From Planctomycetota bacterium (GTDB lineage: Bacteria; Planctomycetota; Brocadiia; SM23-32; JAKLEA01), in contig JAKLEA010000003.1 in assembly GCA_022711755.1 (NCBI GenBank), positions 62,001 to 126,000 on the forward strand: a stretch of 64,000 bases of DNA, in the 5' to 3' direction. Positions 44,862 through 53,413 of this stretch are shown one piece after another. The notes under the pieces were generated by a model. That model saw only the letters and a list, made by a program, of their open reading frames with translations. It searched no databases and was not told the origin of the DNA. Position 1 is the first letter of the stretch. The number at the start of each line of letters is the position of its first letter. A program made the translations under genes and the position numbers.

Positions 44862-44891
44862 ATTCTAGTACCATGGTACCTGCCGCGTCAA
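44862..44891 (-). promoter_or_regulatory. Cassette promoter with 12-bp palindrome in the spacer
   Basis: On the minus strand TTGACG (44891-44886), 18 bases, then TAGAAT (44867-44862). The spacer contains the perfect palindrome GTACCATGGTAC (44868-44879), directly abutting the -10. Its place would let a bound protein block RNA polymerase. The start codon is 64 bases downstream. Confidence 0.55.
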
Positions 44892-45043
44892 GCCAAACAG
44901 AAAGATTTATCGGGATAGAACATGTCGAAAACTGCCCCTTTATCCTTCAGCACTCCCGCAACACCACATGCAATCAGCCCATCAGTGGTGGGGCGGACCA
45001 GTTCCGCCTTTTCGGTGAAACCTGAATCCAAGCGGTCAAACAT
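44888..45043 (-). pseudogene. Possible gene remnant at the cassette edge
   Basis: A 51-codon open frame starting ATG at 45043 and ending TGA at 44888, inside the -35 box of the cassette promoter. The product has a coding-like composition (KAELVRPTTDGLIACGVAGV). It weakly resembles the C-terminal part of the unknown protein at 35231-37393 (LGALVHPTSDGRIIALDCLA). No ribosome binding site. It may be the tail of a gene cut when the A+T-rich cassette arrived. Confidence 0.3.
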
Positions 45044-45050
45044 CTGCTGT

Positions 45051-46139
45051 CTACATCTCATTAATCAGATTCAGCAGTTTCCTGTCCAGCTTATGCCCGC
45101 GCCAGTCCTCGTATTCGACGTCCGCCCTGCCGGAATCGAGGATGCCGAACGAGCCTTTGAAGCACCACAGCGCGTAGCCGATCCCATGCGAGGTCAGGAT
45201 TTCCAGCACGTCGCGGAACCACGCCATGAACACGTCGTGCGGGGTCTGGTTGTGGCAGCCGCACTCGCCGCAGTGGACGCCGATGCCGCGCGCTGCCAGG
45301 TCCGCCCAGGGCTTGTAATGCCGCTCCAGCGCGGCGCGGTCCCACTTCTTGAACATGAAGCTCGATCCGGGCCAGCGCGGCTTCTCGAAATACTCCGAAC
45401 CCGCCATCCATCCCGCCTTGTAGTGCGTGACGGAATGCGGGGAGTAACCGCGGCAACTTTGCGCGACGCCGGTCTCGGCCAGTTCCTCCACCGGTGTCGA
45501 GGAGTAGATGCCGTCGGAAATGATCAGGCGATCGGGGCTGTGGGACCTGATTTCCTCTATCGCGGCCTTGGCCACGCGGGCGTAGACAAGCCCCGGAACA
45601 TTCGGCTCGTTGACGAGGTTGAAGCTCAGCGCCGAACTCGGTATGCCTTTGTAACGCTTTGCGAACATGCCCCACTGGAAGCGGAACGCGTCCAGCGCCG
45701 TCCTGTCAATCCAGAGGTTGAACGGCTCCTTGACGTTGGCGACGCAGTAGCCCGGGGCGCGGTGGAAGTTCAGGCACATGTGGATGCCGTATTTCATGCC
45801 CATCTCGACCGAGCGGTCAATCTGCTCCAGGACGTTTTCCTTGTTTTTGTAGGGATCGCCGCCCTCCGTCCAGAGATCGTACCACATCGGAAGGCGAACG
45901 AAATTGAAGCCGAGTTCGGATATCCATTGGAAATCTTCCTCGTCCGGTTTGCACGGCGCACCGGACAGAAAGAAGTAATGGAGGTTGAATCCGCGCCAGC
46001 GCGGCAGGACGGTCTGTTTGCCGGGCGTCTGCGCTGCGGCGTCGGGGCCGATCGCCGGCGTTCCTGTCGCCGCAAGTCCCGAAGCCAGAAATGCGGCGGA
46101 CTTCACGAAACCTCGTCTCGTCATTCCATCGTCAGGCAC
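45051..46139 (-). CDS. GH5-type cellulase-family glycoside hydrolase, Tat-exported
   Basis: A 362-residue protein. The GTG at 46139 is chosen because GGAGGT lies four bases before it; the ATG at 46124 (five codons later) has no ribosome binding site. The leader TRRGFVKSAAFLASGLAA is a twin-arginine signal. The (beta/alpha)8 barrel shows the GH5 pattern: GFNFVRLPMWYDLW, acid/base in FNLVNEPN (about residue 195) and nucleophile in GVHCGECGC (about 300). It begins 19 bases after the CorA stop on the same strand. Substrate may be cellulose, mannan or another beta-glycan. Confidence 0.85.
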   Translation of the reverse strand: MPDDGMTRRGFVKSAAFLASGLAATGTPAIGPDAAAQTPGKQTVLPRWRGFNLHYFFLSGAPCKPDEEDFQWISELGFNFVRLPMWYDLWTEGGDPYKNKENVLEQIDRSVEMGMKYGIHMCLNFHRAPGYCVANVKEPFNLWIDRTALDAFRFQWGMFAKRYKGIPSSALSFNLVNEPNVPGLVYARVAKAAIEEIRSHSPDRLIISDGIYSSTPVEELAETGVAQSCRGYSPHSVTHYKAGWMAGSEYFEKPRWPGSSFMFKKWDRAALERHYKPWADLAARGIGVHCGECGCHNQTPHDVFMAWFRDVLEILTSHGIGYALWCFKGSFGILDSGRADVEYEDWRGHKLDRKLLNLINEM

Positions 46140-46158
46140 GTTAACCTCCCGGAGCGGG

Positions 46159-47220
46159 TCAGATCCATTTCTTCTTTCGGAAGTAGGAAAGCATCCCAAG
46201 CGCAACCAGAATCATAAGGCCAATCACCGCGGGGTAGCCGGCCTTGTGCCGCAATTCCGGCATGTGCTCGAAGTTCATGCCATAGACCCCCGCGATGAAG
46301 GTCAGCGGCATGAAGACGGTCGCGATCAGGGTGAGCACCTTCATGATTTCGTTCAACTTCTGGCTCATCGTGGAGGAATACTGATCCATCATGCCGGTCG
46401 TGAGATCGCGGAAGGTGTCAACGGAGTCGTACGCCCTGGCGCAGTGGTCATAAACGTCGCGCAGGTAGTGGATCGTCTCCTCGGAAATCACAGCCGTGTC
46501 GCGCCGCATGAGGTTCTGAACCACGTCGGTCAGCGGCCTTACTGCCTTTCTGATGAAGATCAGTTCCCGCTTGATGCCGTAAATGCGCCGGAGGGTTTCG
46601 TGCGTTGGGTCCTCAATCAATTCCTCCTCGATGTCCTCTATCCTGTCTCCGACGGATTCGATGATCGCCAGATAATTGTCCACGAGAATATCAAGCAACG
46701 TGCATGCCAGGAAGTCCGCCCCCATGCTTCTGAGCCGTCCCATGCCGGTTCTGATTCGGTCTCGCACGCCGTCGAATGAGTCCCCCTGCTTCTCCTGAAA
46801 GGTCAGCACGAATGACTTGCCCAGCACGAGGCTGAGTTGTTCATTCTCGATATAACTGTTCTCGGGATCCCCTTGAAGCATTCGCATGACGACGTAGGCA
46901 TAAGATCCGTAGGACTCATACTTGGGTCGCTGGCTTGTGTGGCAGATGTCCTCCAGAACAAGGGGGTGAATGCCGAATGCCGCTCCGACGCGTTCAATGG
47001 TCGCTGTATCGAAGACGCCGTCAATGTTGACCCATACCGTGCCCGGCGACTGTCTGACCCTTTCGCAGTCGGCGCATGTGGCCGGATTAATCTCCTCATA
47101 ACCTTCGGGATCGTACCGGAATACGGCGACCCTGGCGACAGTCGCCTGCCTATCTTCAGATCCGGCAGACGCCCCGGCGACGGTCTTGTTTTTCAGATTG
47201 TGAACGTCGAAATTAAGCAT
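46159..47220 (-). CDS. corA: CorA-family magnesium/cobalt transporter
   Basis: A 353-residue inner-membrane channel. The start at 47220 follows GGAGGAAGCCG. It has a large cytosolic domain, a long helical stalk (residues about 190-290), and two C-terminal membrane helices joined by the signature YGMN (Gly314-Met315-Asn316). The C-terminus is basic (YFRKKKW). It imports Mg2+ and sometimes Co2+ or Ni2+ as a pentamer. It lies between transketolase and the GH5 gene; no functional link to them is evident. Confidence 0.95.
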   Translation of the reverse strand: MLNFDVHNLKNKTVAGASAGSEDRQATVARVAVFRYDPEGYEEINPATCADCERVRQSPGTVWVNIDGVFDTATIERVGAAFGIHPLVLEDICHTSQRPKYESYGSYAYVVMRMLQGDPENSYIENEQLSLVLGKSFVLTFQEKQGDSFDGVRDRIRTGMGRLRSMGADFLACTLLDILVDNYLAIIESVGDRIEDIEEELIEDPTHETLRRIYGIKRELIFIRKAVRPLTDVVQNLMRRDTAVISEETIHYLRDVYDHCARAYDSVDTFRDLTTGMMDQYSSTMSQKLNEIMKVLTLIATVFMPLTFIAGVYGMNFEHMPELRHKAGYPAVIGLMILVALGMLSYFRKKKWI

Positions 47221-47322
47221 CGGCTTCCTCCCCGTTCCGGGATCCAACCGCAAACCCCTTCGCCTCTGTATCCGCAACGGCGCCGTTGTGTCAAGAACAG
47301 TCGCGCGATCCGTTCCGAGGCG

Positions 47323-49278
47323 CTATTTCCCGATGGCTTTCCTGGCGGCTGCGATAATCGCATCCCTGCTCAACCCGCAATAGGCGAAGACGTCTTCCGG
47401 TGTCTTGCCTGACTTCGGAATCCTGTTGCAGACCAGGCAGACGACCTTCGCCCCGCGCCTTGCCGCCGCCATCTCCGCCAGCGCGCTGCCAAGCCCGCCA
47501 GCGTAGTTGTCCTCGACGCTGACGATGACCTTACCCGGATCGGCGGTCAGGGACTCGATCAGTTTCGATCTGATCGGCAATGAATAAGCGTCAACCAGTC
47601 CAGCGTCAATACCGTCTTTCCTGAGCGCTTGAACCACGTCCTTGATGTAATGCAGCGTGAAGCCGTTGCTGACGAAGATGACCTCGTCGCCCTGAATCAC
47701 GCGACATGAGCCGCCGATCTCGAACTTCTGATCCTCCGGATAGATGACCGGAACATCCGGGCGCATCGTGCGGATGTAGACCATTCCGGGATTCTCCGCC
47801 GCGAGTTTCACACTGTTGTATGCCGCGACGGCATCCGCCGGTATCAGCGTCGAGCAAGCGGCGGCAGACGCGAAGGAACGGAAGAAGGCGACATCCGCCA
47901 CGCCCATCTGGGATGGGCCGTCCGCCCCCAGGCTTATGCCGGCGTGGCTGCCGCAAATCTTGACGTTCGCGCCGGTGATTGTGAGCATTTCGATCTGGTC
48001 ATATGCGCGGGCCAGGAATTTCGCGAAGCTGCTCACGAACGGAATCTTGCCAGCCGCCGCCAGCCCTCCCGCTACGGAAAGCATGTTCTGTTCGGCGATG
48101 CGGCATTCGAAATACCGATTCGGGAACTCTTTCGCGAAGATGTTGGAGAACGTCGAGTTACTTACGTCCGCGTCCAGCACGACGACGTTCGGATTGGCGC
48201 GGCCAAGCTCACGGAGCGCGATGCCGTAGATGCGCCGCGTTGCAACGCCCTTCTTTTTCAATTGTTCAAGGAGTTTGCTGTCTCCCGCCAGTATCTTATC
48301 GAAATCGCATGGCGGCAAAGCCGCCGGAATCTCCGCAGCTCTCGTCCCGCAGCAGCATCCGCAATCCTTCGCGGTGGGGAGTTGCGGCTTAAGTACGACC
48401 CCATCAGATTCCGGGAGTTTCTTCTCAAGCACATCAAGTTCTGCAATCGCCGCGCTCATCTGATCTTTAGTCAGCGGCTTGCCGTGGTTGCTCTTGTCCT
48501 TCAGTGCGGACACGCCCCAGCCCTTCTGCGTTCTGAGGACGATGGCGACGGGCCGCCCCTCCAGGTCGGTTTCATTAAGGGCATTCTCAATCGCCGCCTG
48601 ATCGTGCCCATCCGCGATCACTGCCTTCAGATTGTAAGCTTCCAGCTTTCGGGCGATTGTTTCCGGGCTTTGCTGTTTCGAGGTGTAGTCGCTCTGCCCC
48701 TGCCCGTTGCAGTTGAAGATCGGTGTTACGGCGGACAGCTTATGATCCGCAAGGAAGTCAACCGCCTCCCATATCTGCCCCTCGCGCGATTCGCCGTCGC
48801 CGATGATACAGTAGATGCGCTTGTCCAGCCCGTCGAGTCTTGCGGCCAGCGCAAGCCCGGCGGCGGCGGAAAGGCCCTGGCCGAGAGAGCCGGTGGCGGC
48901 ATCGAAGAAATGGAAGCCGACGTTGGGATTTGGGTGTCCGTCAAGCTCGCTGTCAATCTCGCGCAGCGTGTCGCAGAACTCCGGCGTCAATGTTTTCGCC
49001 TCAGCCTTTGACTTGCCGAACACCCCGCCCAGATCCGCGTAGGCCGCGTATATCACCGGAACGGCGTGTCCTTCCGACAGCACGAGCCTGTCCGACGCCG
49101 GATTCCATGGATTCTTCGGATCGTAGCGCATCTGCTTGAACATCAGCGTCGCCACAACATGCGTCAGCGCCAGAGCGGAACTTGGGTGACCGGACTCCGC
49201 AAGGGTCGTCATGCGGATGATGAGCTTGCCCATCGCGATTGCTTTGCGGTTCAGAGCGACTATAGTTTTGTCGTCCAT
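47323..49278 (-). CDS. tkt: Transketolase
   Basis: A 651-residue single-chain transketolase. The start at 49278 follows GGAGGT; an in-frame start at 49290 is less likely. The N-terminal thiamine diphosphate domain has SGHPSSAL, LSEGHAVPVIYA and the TPP motif GDGESREGQIWEA (about 155-167). The pyrimidine-binding domain starts with YGIALRELGRANPNVVVLDAD and has the catalytic glutamate in FECRIAEQNM. A C-terminal domain follows. A short His/Cys-rich linker (KDCGCCCGTRAA, about 310) joins the two halves and is unusual. It moves two-carbon ketol units in the pentose phosphate pathway. Confidence 0.93.
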   Translation of the reverse strand: MDDKTIVALNRKAIAMGKLIIRMTTLAESGHPSSALALTHVVATLMFKQMRYDPKNPWNPASDRLVLSEGHAVPVIYAAYADLGGVFGKSKAEAKTLTPEFCDTLREIDSELDGHPNPNVGFHFFDAATGSLGQGLSAAAGLALAARLDGLDKRIYCIIGDGESREGQIWEAVDFLADHKLSAVTPIFNCNGQGQSDYTSKQQSPETIARKLEAYNLKAVIADGHDQAAIENALNETDLEGRPVAIVLRTQKGWGVSALKDKSNHGKPLTKDQMSAAIAELDVLEKKLPESDGVVLKPQLPTAKDCGCCCGTRAAEIPAALPPCDFDKILAGDSKLLEQLKKKGVATRRIYGIALRELGRANPNVVVLDADVSNSTFSNIFAKEFPNRYFECRIAEQNMLSVAGGLAAAGKIPFVSSFAKFLARAYDQIEMLTITGANVKICGSHAGISLGADGPSQMGVADVAFFRSFASAAACSTLIPADAVAAYNSVKLAAENPGMVYIRTMRPDVPVIYPEDQKFEIGGSCRVIQGDEVIFVSNGFTLHYIKDVVQALRKDGIDAGLVDAYSLPIRSKLIESLTADPGKVIVSVEDNYAGGLGSALAEMAAARRGAKVVCLVCNRIPKSGKTPEDVFAYCGLSRDAIIAAARKAIGK

Positions 49279-49349
49279 TTCGACCTCCAATGATTAATGG
49301 AACTTCAATGGAACTTCGGTTCGGAAGCGATGCGCCATCCGGTAGCGTG

Positions 49350-50126
49350 TCACAGCATCGCCAGACTTGCCGCCATGATCATCATGCCGAGGATGGCCCC
49401 GAGGATGGGTATGTGCCCTTCGTACATTGATTTGGCCGTCGGCATCAGCTCATCCAGCGAGATTGCAACCATGATTCCGCCGACGGCTGAAAGCACCCAT
49501 CCGAGGACGGTGTCATTCAGGATCGGCCACAGGACAAGCGCGGCAATGCCTGCGCCGACAAGCTCGCTGACCCCGGAGAGAAAAGACCAGAGAAATGCCT
49601 TACTACGACTGCCGGTGGCAAGGTATACCGGTGCGGATACGGCCAGCCCTTCGGGGATGTTGTGTATCGCAATCGCAATCGCTATGGCCACGCCAAGCTC
49701 CGGCTTCTGTAGCGTCCCTACGAATGAAGCCATGCCCTCGGGAAAATTATGAATTCCGATCCCCAGAGCCACCAGCAAGCTGGTTCGCATCAAGCCTTCA
49801 TCCGATACGCTTTCCGGGTGATCATGCTGCCCGCTGTAGTCATGGGGGATGAGCAGGTCAATAAGGAAGTAGGCGATCATACCGCCGAAGAAGCCCATGT
49901 GCGCCGGGACGAAGCCTATTGACTCGATTGCTTTTGCAAGCAATTCCACAAACGAGACGAGAATCATGACCCCGGCGGAAAACCCCAGCGTGAAGCTCAG
50001 GAATTTTGGGCCGGGCTTCTTCACGGCAAGCCCTATGAGGCTTCCCACCGTTGTGGATAAACCCGCGCCGGCGGACAAAAGAAGACCTAGAACGAACTTG
50101 TTCTCCATCAATCCATCAAGTGACAT
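49350..50126 (-). CDS. ZIP-family divalent metal transporter (ZupT-like)
   Basis: A 258-residue inner-membrane protein with eight predicted helices. The start at 50126 follows AGGTGA; the longer open frame adds a non-hydrophobic leader. The two metal-binding signatures are HNFPEG (126-131) and HNIPEG (155-160), and a His-rich loop (PHDYSGQHDHPES) lies before them. It imports zinc and other divalent metals. A perfect -10 box (TATAAT, minus strand, 50212-50207) lies 81 bases upstream without a recognisable -35, which would fit an activator- or alternative-controlled promoter. Confidence 0.92.
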   Translation of the reverse strand: MSLDGLMENKFVLGLLLSAGAGLSTTVGSLIGLAVKKPGPKFLSFTLGFSAGVMILVSFVELLAKAIESIGFVPAHMGFFGGMIAYFLIDLLIPHDYSGQHDHPESVSDEGLMRTSLLVALGIGIHNFPEGMASFVGTLQKPELGVAIAIAIAIHNIPEGLAVSAPVYLATGSRSKAFLWSFLSGVSELVGAGIAALVLWPILNDTVLGWVLSAVGGIMVAISLDELMPTAKSMYEGHIPILGAILGMMIMAASLAML

Positions 50127-50257
50127 TGACTCACCTGTCGCGGATGCTTGATCTTGATGCGCTCCGAGCGCGCAAGCCGGCAACTTCCGAATGAAGCAAC
50201 GACATTATTATACCGGGGCGGTACTGCGCGTCGAATAAGTTCCTCGATGCCGCCTCG

Positions 50258-50288
50258 TTGCGAATGCGCTGGAGCCGGTGTCTATAGA
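50258..50288 (+). promoter_or_regulatory. Candidate hicBA promoter
   Basis: TTGCGA (50258-50263) and TATAGA (50283-50288) are separated by 19 bases, 15 bases before the hicB start codon and just before its GAGGA. Confidence 0.35.
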
Positions 50289-50303
50289 GCATGAGGAATT
50301 GTC

Positions 50304-50522
50304 ATGAACATGAAACTCACAGCCGTCTACATGAAGGCGCCGGAAGGCTACATCGCTTTTGTCGAAGAGTTGCCCGGGGCGAATACGCAGGGCGCGACCT
50401 TTGAGGAGGCCAAAGCAGGTCTCCAGGAGGCAGTTGAGCTCGTCCTGGAGGCGAATCGCCTGCTCTCGGAGGAATCACTTGCGGGACAAGAGGTTATCAG
50501 AGAAGCGTTGCCCATCCGATGA
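50304..50522 (+). CDS. hicB: HicB-family antitoxin
   Basis: A 72-residue protein with the HicB/UPF0150 partial RNase H-like fold: a first strand MKLTAVYMKAPEGYIAFVEELPG, then ANTQGATFEEAKAGL and the helix QEAVELVLEANR. The start is preceded by GAGGA. HicB neutralises the mRNA-interferase HicA and represses the operon. The stop overlaps the start of hicA (ATGA), the normal coupling for this gene order. The partner is frameshifted, so this antitoxin is now an orphan. Confidence 0.85.
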   Translation: MNMKLTAVYMKAPEGYIAFVEELPGANTQGATFEEAKAGLQEAVELVLEANRLLSEESLAGQEVIREALPIR

Positions 50523-50696
50523 AAAGACGAGATTTGATCCGGCATTGGATGCGAACTTCTGCGTGAAGGCGGCAGTAACACAGTATATGTAAATCGCAGG
50601 AAGGGGAAGACATCAACTGTTCCGAGGCATCGTGAGATCAACGATTTCCTGTCGCGGAAGAAATGTCGCGATCTGGAGATTCCCGAAGCGGTGTAG
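50519..50696 (+). pseudogene. hicA: Frameshifted HicA toxin
   Basis: The frame begins MKRRDLIRH, exactly as HicA proteins do, then meets a stop after seven more codons. From 50547 in the +1 frame the rest of HicA is intact up to the TAG at 50694: GCELLREGGSN, TVYVNRRKGKTSTVPRHREI, NDFLSRKKCRDLEIPEAV. The catalytic-type histidine region is altered only by Asn-Thr in place of Ser-His in GGSHS. Between RH and GC family members have four residues, whereas here one base remains, so about 11 bases were lost. The toxin cannot be made without frameshifting or repair. A hairpin follows at 50696-50720. Confidence 0.85.
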
Positions 50697-50728
50697 ATGA
50701 CTCCGCGGCGGAGCATCATCGCGCCAGG

Positions 50729-52297
50729 TCAACCTTTCGGCATTGCCCCCCGCCAGCCTTCCCGCAGCGTCTTCGTCAGTTCCTTCACGAGTTCCGCGTT
50801 TTCCGGCTTGTCGGCGATGTTCTCGTTCTCATCGGGGTCGGTACTGTGATCGTAAAGCTCACAAACGCGGAAGCCCTTTTCCGGCACGGCCCATTCGGTG
50901 AAGCGATAGCGATCGGTTCGCATTGAGTAGCCCATGCAGTCGCCCACGTTCGGAATCGAGCGCGGGTACTGGCTGAAGGCGGCGCGCTTCCATTCCCGGG
51001 CGGGATTTTCCAGAAGCGGGATGAAGCTTGCGCCCTCAAGCCCTGCCGGGGGCTGCAATCCACAGGCCTCGCACAGAGAGGGGTAGATGTCCACGAATTC
51101 GACCAGTGCGTCGGACGCTCCGCCCGCGTTCTTTCGCCCGGGCGCGCTGATCACCAGCGGAGAATGGACCGACGTTTCGAAGTTCGTGTGCTTGCACCAC
51201 ATGCCGTGCTCGCCAAGCTGCCATCCGTGATCGCCCCAGAGAACGACGACCGTTTTCTCCCTCAGCCCCAGCGCGTCAAGCCCTGCCAGAAGCCTTCCGA
51301 TCTGCGCGTCGGTGAAGCTGACCGCCGCGTAGTACGCCCTGACGAGTTCGCGGGCCTTGTCGTCGCTCAGGGGGCCTTCCCCCGGGATATCGTTGTACTG
51401 GCGCAGCTCTCCCCAGTTGGACAGCGCGAACTGTGGGGCGTTCCTGGGCGCGAACGGATTGTCGGCAAGGGGGATGTCAATGCCCTTGTAAAGGTCAAAG
51501 TACTTTTTCGGCGCGACGAACGGCAGGTGCGGTTTCAGGAAACCGACCGCAAGGAAGAACGGTTTGTCCTTGATCCGTCGCATGGCATTGAGCGCCGCGT
51601 CGGTTATGCGCCCGTCCGGAAGCGCGTGATCCGGGGCGTCGGGGTCCTCCCATGAGGGGCCGCGCCTGGCTTTCTTCTTCCGAGGATTCTCCTTCAAAAT
51701 GATCCCGGTCTTCGGGTCTTTCTCCAGCGCCACACCACCCTTCAGTTTCTTATTGAACTCCCGCGCCTCTGCCGCGTTCTTCTCCATCAGGGCTATATTT
51801 TCCGGCTTGCCGTATTGGGGCGCTTCGGGGAACCACGCCGGCTCGGTCCACGACGCGGGATCGTCAAAACCCCCGTGAAAAATCTTTCCGAACGATTGCG
51901 CGTGATATCCGTTCGAGACGAAATGCTGCGGCAGCGTAACGACATCGGGAATGTGCCGCCGGAAATGCGTGTTGAGATCGTAGACCAACGTCGTGTCCGG
52001 GCGTCTGCCGGTCAGGAGGGACGTGCGCGACGGGCTGCACACGGCCTGCTGGCAGTAGGCGCGTTTGAACGTCATGCCGGAGGCAGCCAGCGCGTCAATG
52101 CTTGGAGACTTGACGATCCGGTTGCCGTAGCAGCCAAGCTCAGGGCGCAGATCGTCAACCGCGATGAACAGGACGTTGAGCCTTCCGCCGTCTGGGGCGG
52201 CAAGGGCGTCAAGGCCGGCAAACCGGTTAAGCAGGCAATACCCGCCAAGTCCCGCAAGGCCGTTTCTCAGCATTTCGCGTCTGGAACAGTCGGCCAT
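50729..52297 (-). CDS. Iduronate-2-sulfatase-like sulfatase
   Basis: A 522-residue type I sulfatase. The start at 52297 follows GGGAGGA. A twin-arginine-like leader (RREMLRNGLAGLGGYCLL) indicates export. The formylglycine motif is CSPSRTSLLTGRRP with Cys87 as the residue to be oxidised. LFIAVDDLRPELGCYG carries the metal-binding aspartates, and WGDHGWQLGEHGMWCKH is characteristic of the iduronate-2-sulfatase subgroup. It would remove sulfate esters from glycans such as heparan-like or algal polysaccharides, fitting the lyase genes nearby. The only SUMF1-like gene in the window lacks one catalytic cysteine, so the activating enzyme is probably elsewhere. Confidence 0.92.
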   Translation of the reverse strand: MADCSRREMLRNGLAGLGGYCLLNRFAGLDALAAPDGGRLNVLFIAVDDLRPELGCYGNRIVKSPSIDALAASGMTFKRAYCQQAVCSPSRTSLLTGRRPDTTLVYDLNTHFRRHIPDVVTLPQHFVSNGYHAQSFGKIFHGGFDDPASWTEPAWFPEAPQYGKPENIALMEKNAAEAREFNKKLKGGVALEKDPKTGIILKENPRKKKARRGPSWEDPDAPDHALPDGRITDAALNAMRRIKDKPFFLAVGFLKPHLPFVAPKKYFDLYKGIDIPLADNPFAPRNAPQFALSNWGELRQYNDIPGEGPLSDDKARELVRAYYAAVSFTDAQIGRLLAGLDALGLREKTVVVLWGDHGWQLGEHGMWCKHTNFETSVHSPLVISAPGRKNAGGASDALVEFVDIYPSLCEACGLQPPAGLEGASFIPLLENPAREWKRAAFSQYPRSIPNVGDCMGYSMRTDRYRFTEWAVPEKGFRVCELYDHSTDPDENENIADKPENAELVKELTKTLREGWRGAMPKG

Positions 52298-52541
52298 GTC
52301 TTCCGTCCTCCCTTTGAACGATCCGCTATTCAACAATCGCCTTTCCGATTATGACCTCATGCAAGCAATTTTACACCAAATGGTCAATTACAACCATGCC
52401 GGCGCCTCAATGCGACGGTTATCGGATGCGCGGCCCGCCTTGCGGCATGTCTGACTTGCTGATAGATTTCCACAGGCGCGCAGAGGGATCGTTTCCCGAC
52501 GCGCGGAGGCGGATGCCGAAACAAAGCTCGAAGCCAGAATC

Positions 52542-53288
52542 ATGGAACCGGCGGAAATACAGAAACTCGACGAGATGACGGAGCGGCACTGGTGGTACCG
52601 CTCCCGCCTGAAACTCGTCAGGGCCATGATTCAACGCCGGGCGGGCGCATCGAGGATCACGCGCGCGCTGGAAATCGGCTGCGGCTGCGGCGGAAATATG
52701 GTCGGGCTGGCGGACCTGGCGGAGAATATCGCAGGCCTTGACCTTTCTGCGGATTGCCTTGACCGCTGCCGCGCCCGCGGGATAGGAGACATCGCGCAGG
52801 CCGACGCCGCTGCGCTTCCATTCCCGGACGGGGCGTTTGACGCGGCGTTCATGCTCGACGTCCTGGAGCACTTCGAGGATGAAACGCCGAGCCTGCTGGA
52901 GGCAAGGCGCGTTCTGTCGGACAAGGGCGTCCTATACGTTACAGTCCCAGCGCTGCAAGGCCTCTGGAGCGTCCACGACGAGGCATTTCATCACAAGCGC
53001 CGCTATTCCTCCGACGGCCTGCGAACCCTTATACAGAACGCAGGATTCCGCGTCGAGACAATCACCTACTGGAGTTCCCTTCCCCTGCTGCCGGTCTTCA
53101 TCCAGCGAAAGCTCAGGAGCGCGCGGGGGAATACGAGCGCGCTTTCCGATTTCCACCTTCCGCAGCCGTGGCCGCTGCCGCAGATATTCGCGGGGATGCA
53201 GGCGTTGGAGCGATCAATGATTATCGGCGCAGGCCTGCGCCCGCCGGCGGGCGTCAGCCTCTTTGCATGCGCGACCGTCAGAAAATAA
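52542..53288 (+). CDS. Class I SAM-dependent methyltransferase
   Basis: A 248-residue cytosolic protein with a Methyltransf_11-type domain. Motif I is LEIGCGCGG (about residues 44-52), the acidic loop is GLDLSADCLDRC, and motif post-II/III is FDAAFMLDVLEHFED, with LLEARRVLSDKGVLYVTVP after it. The C-terminal 70 residues are hydrophobic and Pro-rich (SLPLLPVFIQRKL, PLPQIFAGM), suggesting membrane contact or a lipid- or glycan-linked substrate. The ribosome binding site is weak. It is divergent from the sulfatase gene and alone. Confidence 0.85.
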   Translation: MEPAEIQKLDEMTERHWWYRSRLKLVRAMIQRRAGASRITRALEIGCGCGGNMVGLADLAENIAGLDLSADCLDRCRARGIGDIAQADAAALPFPDGAFDAAFMLDVLEHFEDETPSLLEARRVLSDKGVLYVTVPALQGLWSVHDEAFHHKRRYSSDGLRTLIQNAGFRVETITYWSSLPLLPVFIQRKLRSARGNTSALSDFHLPQPWPLPQIFAGMQALERSMIIGAGLRPPAGVSLFACATVRK

Positions 53289-53413
53289 AAACGCGTTACT
53301 GCGGTAGGGGATCACTGACGGGTGCGGACTCCATACTATGGATTGCGCGGGCATGACCGCGCTTTATCAGGGCGAATCTTGATACGCCACGAGGCCTTGG
53401 CTCGGCCATAATT

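Noticed and set aside
44922-46217. 431-codon plus-strand frame
   Set aside because: Antisense to the GH5 gene, which has intact catalytic motifs and a Tat signal; no domain is recognisable in the plus frame.
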